32,396 nucleotides of DNA from an uncultured Bacilli bacterium (GTDB taxonomy: Bacteria > Bacillota_I > Bacilli_A > RF39 > UBA660): assembly GCA_947624565.1 (NCBI GenBank), contig CANQKX010000002.1, positions 66,059 through 98,454 on the forward strand, written 5' to 3'. This document shows positions 8,646-17,405 of the stretch, piece after piece. A program made the position numbers and the translations under genes. The notes beneath the pieces are model-generated. The model did no database searches. It was not told the DNA's origin and worked only from the letters and a program-made list of their open reading frames with translations. Position 1 is the stretch's first letter; every line of letters begins with the position of its first letter.

Positions 8646-10460
8646 ATGAAAGTAAGAAATATTGCCATAATTGCGCATGTAGACCATGGTAAAACAACAT
8701 TAGTTGATCAACTTTTAAAACAATCGGGTACTTTTAGAGAAAATGAAGAAGTAAATGAAAGAGCAATGGATTCAAATGATATTGAAAGAGAAAGAGGAAT
8801 TACAATACTTGCTAAGCCTACAGCTATTAATTACAAAGATTATAGAATAAATATATTAGATACTCCAGGACATGCTGATTTTGGAGGAGAAGTAGAAAGA
8901 ATAATGCACATGGTAGATGGTGTATTACTTGTCGTAGATGCTTATGAAGGTGTTATGCCTCAAACAAAGTTTGTATTAAAAAAAGCTATGGAAGCAAAAT
9001 TAAAACCAATAGTTGTAATAAATAAAATAGATAAGCCATCAGCAAGACCAAAAGAAGTAATTGATGAAATACTAGATTTATTTATTGAACTTGATGCAAA
9101 TGAAGAACAACTAGATTTTCCAGTAGTTTATACATCAGCAATCAATGGTACATCTAGTATGAGTGATGATTTATCTACGCAAGAGTCTACAATGGATCAT
9201 ATTTTTAATTTAATAATAAATGAAGTTCCAGAACCATGTATGGATGATAAAAGTCCTCTTCAATTTCAACCAGCATTATTAGATTATAACGATTATGTAG
9301 GAAGAATTGGTGTAGGTAGAGTATCTCGTGGAACTATGAAATTAAATGAAATGGTATCATGCGTAAGATTAGATGGAAGTATAAAAAAATTTAGAATACA
9401 AAAAATATATGGATATCTAGGTTTAAAAAGAATTGAAATAAATGAGGCACATGCTGGTGATATAGTAGCAATTGCTGGGCTTCCAGATTTAGAAGTAGGT
9501 GAAACTATATGCACTGATGGAAAAGAAGAAGCATTAGAACCACTTAGAATAGATGAACCAACACTTCAAATGACATTTGGTGTTAATACATCTCCATTTG
9601 CAGGAAAAGAAGGTAAATTTGTAACAGCAAGTAAGATAGAAGAAAGACTAAGAAAACAAGCAGAAAGTGATGTATCTCTTAAAATAAAAGAAAATGATTC
9701 AGAAAGTTGGATAGTTTCTGGTAGAGGAGAACTTCATTTATCAATATTAATAGAAAATATGAGAAGAGAAGGATATGAGTTACAAGTATCAAAACCTGAA
9801 GTAATATTAAAAGAAATAGATGGCAAAATATGTGAACCATATGAAGATGTACAAATAGAAGCACCTGAAGAAAATGTTGGATCAGTTATTGAAGCATTAG
9901 GTAGACGTGGTGGAATAATGGAAAATATGACTAATCTTCCAGGTATAGTTAGACTTAATTATATTGTTCCATCAAGAGGATTAATAGGATTTACAACTGA
10001 TTTTATGACGATGACTAAAGGATACGGGATATTAAATCATACTTTTAGAGAATATTTACCAAAAGCAGATGCTGAAGTAGGAGAGAGAAGTTTAGGAGTT
10101 TTAGTATCTATGGAAAATGGAAAAACAACTGCATATGCTCTTGGAGCACTTGAAGATAGGGGTATAATGTTTGTTGAACCTGGTGTAGATGTTTATGAAG
10201 GTATGGTAGTAGGTGAAAATAATAGAGAAAATGATTTAGCAGTTAATGTTGTTAAAGGAAAGAATTTAACTAATACTAGAAGTGCTGGTAAAGATCATAC
10301 TGTTGTACTTAAAAAGCCAAGATTATTAACTTTAGAATATGCACTTGAATACATAAATACTGATGAACTTGTAGAAGTTACACCACTTAATTTTAGAATA
10401 AGAAAAAGAATATTAAATACAGAAGAAAGAAAGAAATTTGACGCAAGAAAAAATAAATAG
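8646..10460 (+). CDS. typA: Ribosome-associated GTPase TypA/BipA
   Basis: TypA is a translational GTPase related to EF-G and LepA that binds the ribosome and supports 50S assembly and growth under stress, notably cold. At 604 residues this is normal family length. The G domain is intact: P-loop HVDHGKTT (11-18), the switch I segment RERGIT (~49-54), DTPGH (~72-76) and NKID (~127-130). Domain II, the EF-G-like domains III and V, and the TypA-specific C-terminal domain (conserved PSRGLIGF and GILNHTF segments) follow in order. The gene has its own extended -10 promoter and is followed at once by a small terminator, so it is monocistronic. Confidence 0.97.
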   Translation: MKVRNIAIIAHVDHGKTTLVDQLLKQSGTFRENEEVNERAMDSNDIERERGITILAKPTAINYKDYRINILDTPGHADFGGEVERIMHMVDGVLLVVDAYEGVMPQTKFVLKKAMEAKLKPIVVINKIDKPSARPKEVIDEILDLFIELDANEEQLDFPVVYTSAINGTSSMSDDLSTQESTMDHIFNLIINEVPEPCMDDKSPLQFQPALLDYNDYVGRIGVGRVSRGTMKLNEMVSCVRLDGSIKKFRIQKIYGYLGLKRIEINEAHAGDIVAIAGLPDLEVGETICTDGKEEALEPLRIDEPTLQMTFGVNTSPFAGKEGKFVTASKIEERLRKQAESDVSLKIKENDSESWIVSGRGELHLSILIENMRREGYELQVSKPEVILKEIDGKICEPYEDVQIEAPEENVGSVIEALGRRGGIMENMTNLPGIVRLNYIVPSRGLIGFTTDFMTMTKGYGILNHTFREYLPKADAEVGERSLGVLVSMENGKTTAYALGALEDRGIMFVEPGVDVYEGMVVGENNRENDLAVNVVKGKNLTNTRSAGKDHTVVLKKPRLLTLEYALEYINTDELVEVTPLNFRIRKRILNTEERKKFDARKNK

Positions 10461-10480
10461 GTATTTTATATACCTTTTTA
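10460..10480 (+). terminator. Short terminator after typA
   Basis: GGTAT/ATACC with a five-base loop, followed by TTTTTA. The stem begins in the typA stop codon. It is short, so termination may be partial. Confidence 0.55.
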
Positions 10481-10504
10481 TAATTCTATTTTTTATTAAA
10501 AAAT

Positions 10505-10533
10505 TTGCAAATTATATAATTTTGATATATAAT
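10505..10533 (+). promoter_or_regulatory. Promoter of the zinc-ribbon membrane protein gene
   Basis: TTGCAA (10505-10510) and TATAAT (10528-10533) are separated by 17 bases, 28 bases before the ATG, which has a strong AGGAGG site. Confidence 0.7.
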
Positions 10534-10561
10534 AGTCGATAAATTTATCAGGAGGCAAATT

Positions 10562-11275
10562 ATGAAAAAAATCTTAAAATATTTAATTTGGATACCTTTT
10601 GCATTATCATTAGGTTCACTGTTGATATATATTATAAATATAGTAATAATAAAAATGAATCCAAATGCAATTGTTACTGAAAAAACAACTATAACACTTA
10701 AAACATATTTATTAATAGCACTTGTTTCTTTATTTATCGGTTTATTTATTGTACTTATTAAAAAAATATATAATTTATTAACTATTAATAATATGTATAA
10801 AACAAAAAGAAAAAAAATTAAAAAATCAAAAAAAATCAAAAATGAAGAAATTTCAAATAAAAATGATGTATTAAAAGTTCAAATAGCAAATCCAGAAGTA
10901 AAAGAAGATAAAATAGTAGGTAAATTAACAGATACTATGCAAGATGTTGAAATTTATGTAAACAATAAAAAAGATTACAATTTTAAATTAGATGGAATAT
11001 CTTGTCCAGAATGTTCTGGATTAATATCAAAAGATGCAGCAATATGTCCACATTGTGGAATATTATTTGATGATGCGGTTATGCGTGTTTTATCAAATAA
11101 TACATCTTTAGGTGTAAAAAAGAAAAAAAGTGGGAAAAAAATTATTATAGTAAATATATTATTAATTATATTATTTATATTTTTAATATTCTTAATATCA
11201 AATTTAATTTTTAATAAAGGAAAAGAAAATAATAATAATATTAATCCTGTTGTACTAAATGAAGAAAAAGCATAA
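10562..11275 (+). CDS. Membrane protein with central zinc ribbon
   Basis: A 237-residue protein. Two N-terminal spans (about 8-30 and 47-68) are followed by a very Lys-rich cytoplasmic segment (80-100), a four-Cys zinc ribbon with CPEC (148-151) and CPHC (162-165), a second basic stretch (186-193) and a third span (193-215) with a short Asn-rich tail. Zinc-ribbon plus transmembrane proteins are common in Firmicutes, mostly uncharacterised; the ribbon may bind protein or nucleic acid at the membrane. It is expressed from its own promoter and ends in a bidirectional terminator shared with the convergent gene. No specific function can be assigned. Confidence 0.75.
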   Translation: MKKILKYLIWIPFALSLGSLLIYIINIVIIKMNPNAIVTEKTTITLKTYLLIALVSLFIGLFIVLIKKIYNLLTINNMYKTKRKKIKKSKKIKNEEISNKNDVLKVQIANPEVKEDKIVGKLTDTMQDVEIYVNNKKDYNFKLDGISCPECSGLISKDAAICPHCGILFDDAVMRVLSNNTSLGVKKKKSGKKIIIVNILLIILFIFLIFLISNLIFNKGKENNNNINPVVLNEEKA

Positions 11276-11288
11276 AAATGCTTTTTTT
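11265..11288. terminator. Bidirectional terminator between convergent genes
   Basis: A 9-bp perfect stem, AAAAAGCAT/ATGCTTTTT, with a four-base loop gives a T-run on both strands. It overlaps the 3' end of the + gene and abuts the stop of the - gene. Confidence 0.75.
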
Positions 11289-11688
11289 AAATTAAAGGAT
11301 TTTCTACATCTGAAATTGTTAAAGATTGTTCTTGTCTATTTAAGTATGATACATAAAGTATTATTAATGCACCTATTAAAGTAAGTACATTTGTAGATAA
11401 TAAAAGTCTACTTTTATATTTACCAATAGTATTATCATCTTCACTTACATAACTTTTATACCCAACATAAAGTGATATTAACACAGCAACTAAAATAGCT
11501 ATTCTATTATAATATGAAATATTTAATGCTTGTTTAGTAGAAAAATATTTTTTACCTTTTAACACTGTACCTTTTTCATCAAATGTAATTGCTAAAGATA
11601 TTATTGAACATATAATAAATAATATAGATGATATGATATTTAAATTAACTAAAGCGGCATCTTCTTTTTTATTACTAGAATTATTCAT
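11287..11688 (-). CDS. Hypothetical small membrane protein
   Basis: This 133-residue protein is the only chromosomal gene clearly on the minus strand before the integrative element. It has three predicted spans (about 17-35, 60-78 and 95-113) with a Lys/Asp-rich N-terminus and an acidic segment between spans 2 and 3. No motif is recognised. It is supported by a normal amino acid make-up, the fit of its stop to the shared bidirectional terminator and a TATAAT-like box on its own strand (11718-11723). The ribosome binding site before the ATG is weak. Function unknown. Confidence 0.6.
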   Translation of the reverse strand: MNNSSNKKEDAALVNLNIISSILFIICSIISLAITFDEKGTVLKGKKYFSTKQALNISYYNRIAILVAVLISLYVGYKSYVSEDDNTIGKYKSRLLLSTNVLTLIGALIILYVSYLNRQEQSLTISDVENPLI

Positions 11689-11717
11689 ATTTAATTATAT
11701 TCAAAATGTACTTTATT

Positions 11718-11768
11718 ATTATATTTAACAAAGTAACACTTTGTTTTTTTTATATTTTGTTATATAAT
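11718..11768. promoter_or_regulatory. Divergent promoter region with central palindrome
   Basis: For the flippase operon (+), TTGTTT (11741-11746) and TATAAT (11763-11768) are 16 bases apart. On the minus strand TATAAT reads at 11723-11718. A perfect palindrome with 8-bp arms, AACAAAGT-AAC-ACTTTGTT (11727-11745), lies between them, overlapping the + strand -35 and the minus-strand spacer. With the T-run after it, it could also act as a + strand terminator. An operator role is inference. Confidence 0.5.
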
Positions 11769-11794
11769 TATATACGAGGAAAGTAGGAATAGAT

Positions 11795-13429
11795 GTGAAA
11801 GAGAAAAAGAAAAATTCATTTATAAGTAATGTACTAATGTTAATGTTCTCACAAGTTTTAATAAAACTACTAGGTTTAGTATATAGACTTGCAATTACTA
11901 ATGTAAAAGGTTTTGGTGATTTAGGTAACGGATATTATTCTGCAGGGTATCAAGTATATGCTGTTTTATTAATAATATCATCACAAGGTATTCCAGGTGC
12001 TGTATCAAAACTTGTATCTAATAAAGTAGCTCAAAATAAATATAATGAAGCACATAGAATATTTAAAGTATCACTTTTAGTATTTGCAATAATTGGTGCA
12101 TTATGTTCATTAATATTATTCCTTTTATCTGACTTTATTTCTACTAATATATTAAATGTACCAGATGTAACATATGTATTAAAAGTATTATCACCTGCAA
12201 TATTCTTTGTTTGTGTATCTGCAGTTATAAGAGGATATTTCGCAGGACTTGGTACGATGAAAGCATCAAGTATTTCTCAAGCATTAGAACAATTCTTTAA
12301 CTGTGTATTAACTATCACTTTTGTATATTCTTTAGTTGGACAAGAACCATATATAATGGCTGCAGGTGGTAATTTATCAACTACACTTGCAATATTAATA
12401 TCATTTTCATATTTATTATTATTTTATAAAACAAATATTAAAAAATATAAAGAAGAATCTGATGATAAAGTTGATAAGGTTAAAAATCCTACATCTAAAC
12501 TTGCTAAAGCAATTATTTTAACAGCAATACCACTTACAATAGGATCAGTTATATCTGTTGTAACCACTTTTATAGATACAGTAACTGTTAGTAATTTAAT
12601 TCAAATTGCATATGATGGTATTTTAGGTAGTAAAGAATTACTTGAAAAAGAGGCCATGAGACTTGCTGGAATACTATCAAAAGTAGATACTTTAGTAAAT
12701 CTTCCAATAGCAGTTAATTTATCATTTTACTCTGCATTAATACCTGCGATTACTTCAGCAATTGCTCAAAAAGATTATAAATCAGCATCAAGAAAAATAT
12801 CATTTTCAGTATCAACATCACTTTTAATAGTAATACCATGCGCAATTGGATTCATAGTACTAGCAGATCCAATACTTAAAATGCTTTATCCAAATGCATC
12901 AGATGGAGCCCATATACTTCAAATTGCAGCTGTTACTATGGTATTTGTAGCAGTAAATCATACACTTCAAGGTTCTTTATTTGGACTTGGTAAAATGTAT
13001 ACTCCTGCATTAGCATTATTATGTGGTAGTATTGTAAAAATAATATTAAATTTAATATTAATAAGAAATCCTAATATAAATATTTATGGTGCAGTAATAA
13101 GTTCATTCATATGTCAATTAATAACATTTTTGATAATTTATATAACTATAAAAAAATCTATAAAATTTAAAATAGATATTAAAAATGGAATATTAAAACC
13201 ATTATTATCAGGTTTTGTTATGGCATTATTTATATTAATTATTTATACACTTTTAAATAATGTAATAGGTAACTCTATTTCAACAATTATATGTATATTA
13301 TTTGGTGCATTTATATATTTATTAATGGTATTTATTTTAAAAGTATTTAATAAAGATGAAATAAAATCATTACCAATGGGTAATAAAATATATAGTATGT
13401 TATTAAAATTAAAATTATATAAGGAGTAA
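11795..13429 (+). CDS. SpoVB/MurJ-type lipid-linked precursor flippase
   Basis: A 544-residue membrane protein of the MOP/MVF superfamily with about 14 spans. The N-terminal KLLGLVYR segment (24-31) and the cytoplasmic loop between spans 6 and 7 are typical of the Bacillus SpoVB/YtgP group; YtgP is a lipid II flippase (MurJ), and SpoVB works in spore cortex synthesis. The expected role is to move an undecaprenyl-linked precursor across the membrane. It starts with GTG, because the nearby ATG at 11793 runs straight into a stop; AGTAGGA precedes it. It is the first gene of a four-gene unit with a racemase-like gene three bases downstream and MurT/GatD-like genes after that, tying it to peptidoglycan precursors. 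Confidence 0.82.
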   Translation: MKEKKKNSFISNVLMLMFSQVLIKLLGLVYRLAITNVKGFGDLGNGYYSAGYQVYAVLLIISSQGIPGAVSKLVSNKVAQNKYNEAHRIFKVSLLVFAIIGALCSLILFLLSDFISTNILNVPDVTYVLKVLSPAIFFVCVSAVIRGYFAGLGTMKASSISQALEQFFNCVLTITFVYSLVGQEPYIMAAGGNLSTTLAILISFSYLLLFYKTNIKKYKEESDDKVDKVKNPTSKLAKAIILTAIPLTIGSVISVVTTFIDTVTVSNLIQIAYDGILGSKELLEKEAMRLAGILSKVDTLVNLPIAVNLSFYSALIPAITSAIAQKDYKSASRKISFSVSTSLLIVIPCAIGFIVLADPILKMLYPNASDGAHILQIAAVTMVFVAVNHTLQGSLFGLGKMYTPALALLCGSIVKIILNLILIRNPNINIYGAVISSFICQLITFLIIYITIKKSIKFKIDIKNGILKPLLSGFVMALFILIIYTLLNNVIGNSISTIICILFGAFIYLLMVFILKVFNKDEIKSLPMGNKIYSMLLKLKLYKE

Positions 13430-13432
13430 AAT

Positions 13433-14518
13433 ATGAATGAGTTAATTATAAATAAAGAAGATTTACTACATAATATAAATATTATAAGAAAGCAAGAAAA
13501 ATCAAATGATTATACATATATTGCTGTAGTAAAAGGTAATGCTTATGGACTTGGATTAATAGAATTTACTAAATTTTTAATAGATAATAATTTTAATTAT
13601 TTTGCAGTAGCAGCAGTTAATGAAGCACTTACTTTAAGAAAAAATAATATAAAAGAAAAAATATTATTACTTTCAGCATGTTATGATGAAAATGATATAG
13701 AGTCATTAATTAGTAATGATATAATCCTTACAATTGATTCAAAAAAATCTTTTGATATGATTAATGAAATATCTAAAAAATTAAATAAAAAAGTATATGC
13801 TCATATAAAGATAGATACTGGTTTATCTAGATATGGATTTAACTATGATGATATTTATACAATTAAAGAAATATGTAAAACAAATAGCAATATAATATTT
13901 GAAGGTATTTATTCTCATTTTTCTACTTCTTTATCAAAAGATTCAACATTTAGTAATATTCAATTTTCAAGATTTAATAAAGTTTTAGATGAGTTAAATA
14001 AAGATAATATAGATTTTAAACTAAAACATATATGTAATTCTTCAGGATTTTTTAAATATAAAAATATGCATTTAAATTGTGCTAGAATAGGATCAGCATT
14101 TACAGGTAATGCTGTTGGAATAAAATCTGATTTAAAAAAAATAGGATTATTTCATACTAAAATATCAAGAGTAAGAGATGTAAATAAAAATGATTATATT
14201 GGATATGCTAATTCATATAAAGTAAAGAAACCTATGAAAATAGCAATATTACCAGTAGGATATTATGAAGGAGTTGGATTATCTTTAAAAGAACAAAGAT
14301 TTAGATTTTTAAGTAAATCAAAAAATGCTCTAGTAAGTATTATGAATATTTTTAAAGATAATTCACTTCATTTAGGTAAATTTAAAGTACTTGGTCAAAT
14401 TGGAATGCATGATGTAGTTATTGATATAACTAATTTAGATTATAAAGAAAATGATGATATATATTTTTATGTAAGACCTGTATTAATAGATTCAAGTGTA
14501 AAAAGAAAATATAAATAG
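13433..14518 (+). CDS. Alanine racemase-like PLP enzyme, divergent
   Basis: A fold-type III PLP barrel enzyme of the Alr family. The PLP lysine is K34 in VVKGNAYGLG (usually VVKANAYGHG), the IDTGLSRYG (127-135) segment is present, R218 in CARIG matches the pyridine-N-binding Arg, and Y277 in GYYEG matches the second catalytic base (usually GYADG). By hand alignment with the Geobacillus enzyme the C-terminal beta domain is divergent: the CMD segment reads GMH (324-326), and the Tyr of the SYRVPR segment becomes Ser (354). The protein is short (361 against ~385 residues). Both catalytic bases survive, so racemase activity is plausible, but the substrate may not be alanine. It follows the flippase gene by three bases and precedes murT by 17. 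Confidence 0.8.
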   Translation: MNELIINKEDLLHNINIIRKQEKSNDYTYIAVVKGNAYGLGLIEFTKFLIDNNFNYFAVAAVNEALTLRKNNIKEKILLLSACYDENDIESLISNDIILTIDSKKSFDMINEISKKLNKKVYAHIKIDTGLSRYGFNYDDIYTIKEICKTNSNIIFEGIYSHFSTSLSKDSTFSNIQFSRFNKVLDELNKDNIDFKLKHICNSSGFFKYKNMHLNCARIGSAFTGNAVGIKSDLKKIGLFHTKISRVRDVNKNDYIGYANSYKVKKPMKIAILPVGYYEGVGLSLKEQRFRFLSKSKNALVSIMNIFKDNSLHLGKFKVLGQIGMHDVVIDITNLDYKENDDIYFYVRPVLIDSSVKRKYK

Positions 14519-14535
14519 TAAAGGAAGTAATTATT

Positions 14536-15903
14536 ATGAGAAAATTATATTTTATATTTGTACTTTGGGGAGTAAAATTTGGACAATTGCTTTGTAAAAT
14601 ATTTAAACAAGGTGGATCAATGATATCTGGTAAAGTAGCAGTTATGTTTCAGAAAAATTTTGTTAAGTATTTTACTAATATAGATTATGATAAAGTTATT
14701 TTTGTAACAGGAACAAATGGTAAATCTACAACAACTAATTTAATTTATCATACTTTAAAAAGTGCAGGTAAAAAGGTTTGTACTAATGGTGAAGGTGCAA
14801 ATATGATGAGTGGAGTAGCAACTACTCTTATAAAAAATTCAAATGTGTTTGGAAGATTTAATAAAGAATTTTTAGTATTAGAAGTTGACGAAAGAAGTTT
14901 AAGAAACATATTTAAAGTATTACCCGCTAAAAATTTATGCATAAGTAATTTACAAAAAGATCAAGTACAAAGAAATGGTGACCCAGATTTTATATATCAA
15001 ATGTTTAAAAATTCTCTTAATAAAGATGTAACACTTTTTGTAAATAATGAAGAACCAAGAAGTAGATCTTTAGAAGATTATGTTGATAAAACTATTTATT
15101 TTAGTATTGAAAAAAATATTAAATCATTTGTTAAAAATGACTTTTATGATGTAACTATGCCTTGTCCTAAGTGTTCTCATAAAATAGAATATGAATATTA
15201 TAATATTGAAAATATTGGTAAATTTAAGTGTAGTAATTGTAATTATAAAAGTTTAAAAAAATCAAATGTAAATATTAAAGATATAGATTATGATAATTAT
15301 ACATTTAAATGTGGTAAAGATACTTATAAGGTTAATTATATAAATCCATTTTATATATATAACTATGCCCTTACAATTGCAGTTTGTAAAAAATTTAATA
15401 TAGGATATGAAGATATACAAAAAGGTTTTGAGACATTTGTAAATCCTGCCAATAGAAGAGAAGTATATAAATATCATGGTAAAACAATTCATTATTTAAG
15501 AATCAAACAAGAAAATCCAGAGACACTTCAAAATGCTTTAGATACAGTTTTAAGAGATAAAAAAAGTAAAGCAATATGGATGGGATTATATGAAATAAAA
15601 GATTTTAAACCGGCATACACTAACACATTTTATTTCTTTGATTGTAATTTTAAAGATGTAGTTAAATCAAATGTAGAAAAATATGTATGTTTTTCAAAAA
15701 CAGTATGTTATGATACAGCAAATAGAATGATTTATGCAGGAGCAGATGAGAAAAAAATTAAAGTTTATGATGTTGAGGATGATTTTGATATAATTTTTGA
15801 AGATTTAGATAAATTAAAGACTGATAATATTTATCTAATAACAGGAATGAAACCATATAAAAAATTAAAAACATTCTTTGAAAAAGGTGATAAAAATGAG
15901 TAA
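14536..15903 (+). CDS. murT: MurT-like Mur ligase, altered amidation motif
   Basis: MurT is the ATP-dependent subunit of MurT-GatD, which amidates the alpha-carboxylate of D-Glu in lipid II. The ligase part looks functional: P-loop GTNGKST (59-65), EGANMMSG (86-93), EVDER (116-120), a four-Cys zinc ribbon (C210, C213, C232, C235) and the NPANRRE segment (303-309). The C-terminal DUF1727 region starts at about 320. There the usual ND-x3-ADG-x-D-x-SW stretch is replaced by a different sequence (about 350-370), and hand alignment places N363 where the S. aureus enzyme has D349, the Asp that completes the GatD catalytic triad. The 3' end overlaps the GatD-like gene by 8 bases. Family assignment is firm; the reaction is open. 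Confidence 0.85.
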   Translation: MRKLYFIFVLWGVKFGQLLCKIFKQGGSMISGKVAVMFQKNFVKYFTNIDYDKVIFVTGTNGKSTTTNLIYHTLKSAGKKVCTNGEGANMMSGVATTLIKNSNVFGRFNKEFLVLEVDERSLRNIFKVLPAKNLCISNLQKDQVQRNGDPDFIYQMFKNSLNKDVTLFVNNEEPRSRSLEDYVDKTIYFSIEKNIKSFVKNDFYDVTMPCPKCSHKIEYEYYNIENIGKFKCSNCNYKSLKKSNVNIKDIDYDNYTFKCGKDTYKVNYINPFYIYNYALTIAVCKKFNIGYEDIQKGFETFVNPANRREVYKYHGKTIHYLRIKQENPETLQNALDTVLRDKKSKAIWMGLYEIKDFKPAYTNTFYFFDCNFKDVVKSNVEKYVCFSKTVCYDTANRMIYAGADEKKIKVYDVEDDFDIIFEDLDKLKTDNIYLITGMKPYKKLKTFFEKGDKNE

Positions 15904-16627
15904 TATAATAAATGTAGGTTGGATGTATCCAGATATACTTAATTTACATGGAGAAAGAGCAAATGCAAAATCATTTGAGTTAGTATCAAAAAAGATGAAA
16001 GTAAAACTTAATATTGATAGAATAGATAATATTGACGAATTAGTAGATTTTGAAAAATACGATATACTTTTATTTAATGCAGGAGAATTAAAAGAAATAG
16101 AAAATATTTCTAATTGTCTAAATAATCAAAAAGAAAGTCTTAATAAATATATAAAAGAAAATAAGGTTATATTACTGACAGGTACAACAGGTGCTTTATT
16201 TTCTAACAAGGTAGAAAGATTAGATGGATACTCATTTGAAGCACTTAAAATACTAGATATGGATGTAAAAGAAAGAGATAGTGTAATAGGTGATGATTTA
16301 TATTATATTGCAAATAATATGCAAATAATGGGTTCTCAAATACAAATGATTGACATAACATTAAATAATGTAAAACCATTTGGAAATATAAAATATGGTT
16401 ATGGTAATAATGGTAATACAAAAGAAGGAGCAAGATATAAAAATGTAATATTTACTAATGCACTAGGGCCTGTTTTAGTTAAAAATCCATGGTTTACAGA
16501 GTATCTAATAAAACTTGCATTAAAAAATAAAAATATACAACTAGAAAATAAAAAAATAAATTATGATTTAGAAAAGAAATCACTTGAAAGTAGTAAAGAA
16601 TTTATAGATAAAAAAATAAATAGTTGA
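15896..16627 (+). CDS. gatD: GatD-like protein lacking glutaminase catalytic residues
   Basis: Homology to GatD, the class I glutamine amidotransferase partner of MurT, is clear over the full 243 residues: DILNLHGE (13-20), the YGYGNN-x3-KEG-x2-YKN block (167-183), GPVLVKN (191-197) and the usual length. Yet the active site is gone. The nucleophile segment ICGGYQ reads LTGTTG (94-99, Thr95 for Cys), the LHGP segment reads ALGP (Leu190 for His), and the oxyanion GGG and NHGG segments are also changed. The only Cys is C74, far from the site. The start is the ATG at 15896 inside the murT end, with AAGGTGAT before it; an in-frame TTG at 15878 is less likely. It probably keeps a structural or regulatory role with MurT. 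Confidence 0.8.
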   Translation: MSNIINVGWMYPDILNLHGERANAKSFELVSKKMKVKLNIDRIDNIDELVDFEKYDILLFNAGELKEIENISNCLNNQKESLNKYIKENKVILLTGTTGALFSNKVERLDGYSFEALKILDMDVKERDSVIGDDLYYIANNMQIMGSQIQMIDITLNNVKPFGNIKYGYGNNGNTKEGARYKNVIFTNALGPVLVKNPWFTEYLIKLALKNKNIQLENKKINYDLEKKSLESSKEFIDKKINS

Positions 16628-16651
16628 TTTAAAACAATTATAATGTATAAT
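16624..16651 (+). promoter_or_regulatory. Promoter of yebC
   Basis: TTGATT (16624-16629) and TATAAT (16646-16651) are 16 bases apart. The -35 begins within the gatD-like stop codon. Another TATAAT (16639-16644) overlaps but is too close to this -35. Confidence 0.65.
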
Positions 16652-16682
16652 ATTAATTTGAACAGAAAAAGGAAGTGTTGTA

Positions 16683-17405
16683 ATGGGAAGAGCGTATGAG
16701 GTTAGAAAGGCATCTATACAAAAAAATGGTGCAATAAAGGCTAAATTATATTCAAATTTTGCAAAAGAAATATATTTAGCAGCAAAACAAGGAGGTACAG
16801 ATCCAGATACAAATGCTAATTTAAAAAGATTAGTTGAAAAAGCAAAAAGAAGTCAAGTACCTAGCGATATCATAAAAAGAGCAATAGATAAAGTTAATAG
16901 TGGTGTAGATGAAAATTATATATCATGTAGGTATGAAGGATTTGGTCCGTCATCATCAACTATTATTGTTGATTGTTTGACAGATAATGTTAATAGAACT
17001 GTTGGTTTTGTTCGCGCAGCATTTACTAAATGTAAAGGTAAACTTGGAGTTGAAAATTCTGTTTCACATTCATATGAAAATTTATCAATTATAGGATTTA
17101 AAGGTTTAAATGAAGAAGAAGCACTTGATGCAGTTATGTCATGTGATATAGATATAAAAGATATACAAACAGATGATGACTTAACAATTATATATGCTGA
17201 TGCAAGAGATTTACATAGAGTAAAAGAAGCAATAACAAAAGCAAAAGATAATATTGAATTTGAAATAGATGAGATAAGTATGATTCCACTTGATAAAATT
17301 ACTCTTGAGGGTGAAGATAAGGAAATGTTTGAAAAATTATTATCAATGCTTGATGATATTGAAGATGTACAAAATGTATACCACAATGTAAAATTAGAAG
17401 ACTAA
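16683..17405 (+). CDS. yebC: YebC/TACO1 family protein (YeeI-type)
   Basis: The 240-residue protein matches the family throughout. It has the short N-terminus MGRAYEVRKAS typical of the Firmicutes YeeI/YebC2 branch rather than the MAGHSKW start of E. coli YebC, then KLYSNFAKEIYLAAKQGG (about 21-38), the PSDIIKRAIDK segment (60-70) and YEGFGP (84-89). YebC proteins were long listed as DNA-binding regulators, but recent work places YebC2/TACO1 on the ribosome, easing synthesis of proline-rich stretches. It has its own promoter, a GGAAGTG ribosome binding site and a terminator directly after the stop, so it is monocistronic. Confidence 0.93.
   Translation: MGRAYEVRKASIQKNGAIKAKLYSNFAKEIYLAAKQGGTDPDTNANLKRLVEKAKRSQVPSDIIKRAIDKVNSGVDENYISCRYEGFGPSSSTIIVDCLTDNVNRTVGFVRAAFTKCKGKLGVENSVSHSYENLSIIGFKGLNEEEALDAVMSCDIDIKDIQTDDDLTIIYADARDLHRVKEAITKAKDNIEFEIDEISMIPLDKITLEGEDKEMFEKLLSMLDDIEDVQNVYHNVKLED

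Noticed and set aside
10486-10839. 117-codon minus-strand frame with membrane-like sequence
   Set aside because: It overlaps the start of the zinc-ribbon gene, whose promoter, AGGAGG site and Cys motif are strong; hydrophobicity comes from AT-rich antisense codons.
15896-16627. GatD-like gene as a decaying pseudogene
   Set aside because: The frame is intact, the length normal, non-catalytic blocks are well conserved and the overlap with murT is kept, so relaxed decay is less likely than altered function.
16916-17386. 156-codon minus-strand open frame opposite yebC
   Set aside because: Ser/Ile-rich shadow of a highly conserved gene, no ribosome binding site; codon composition reflects the reverse of GAA/GAT-rich coding DNA.
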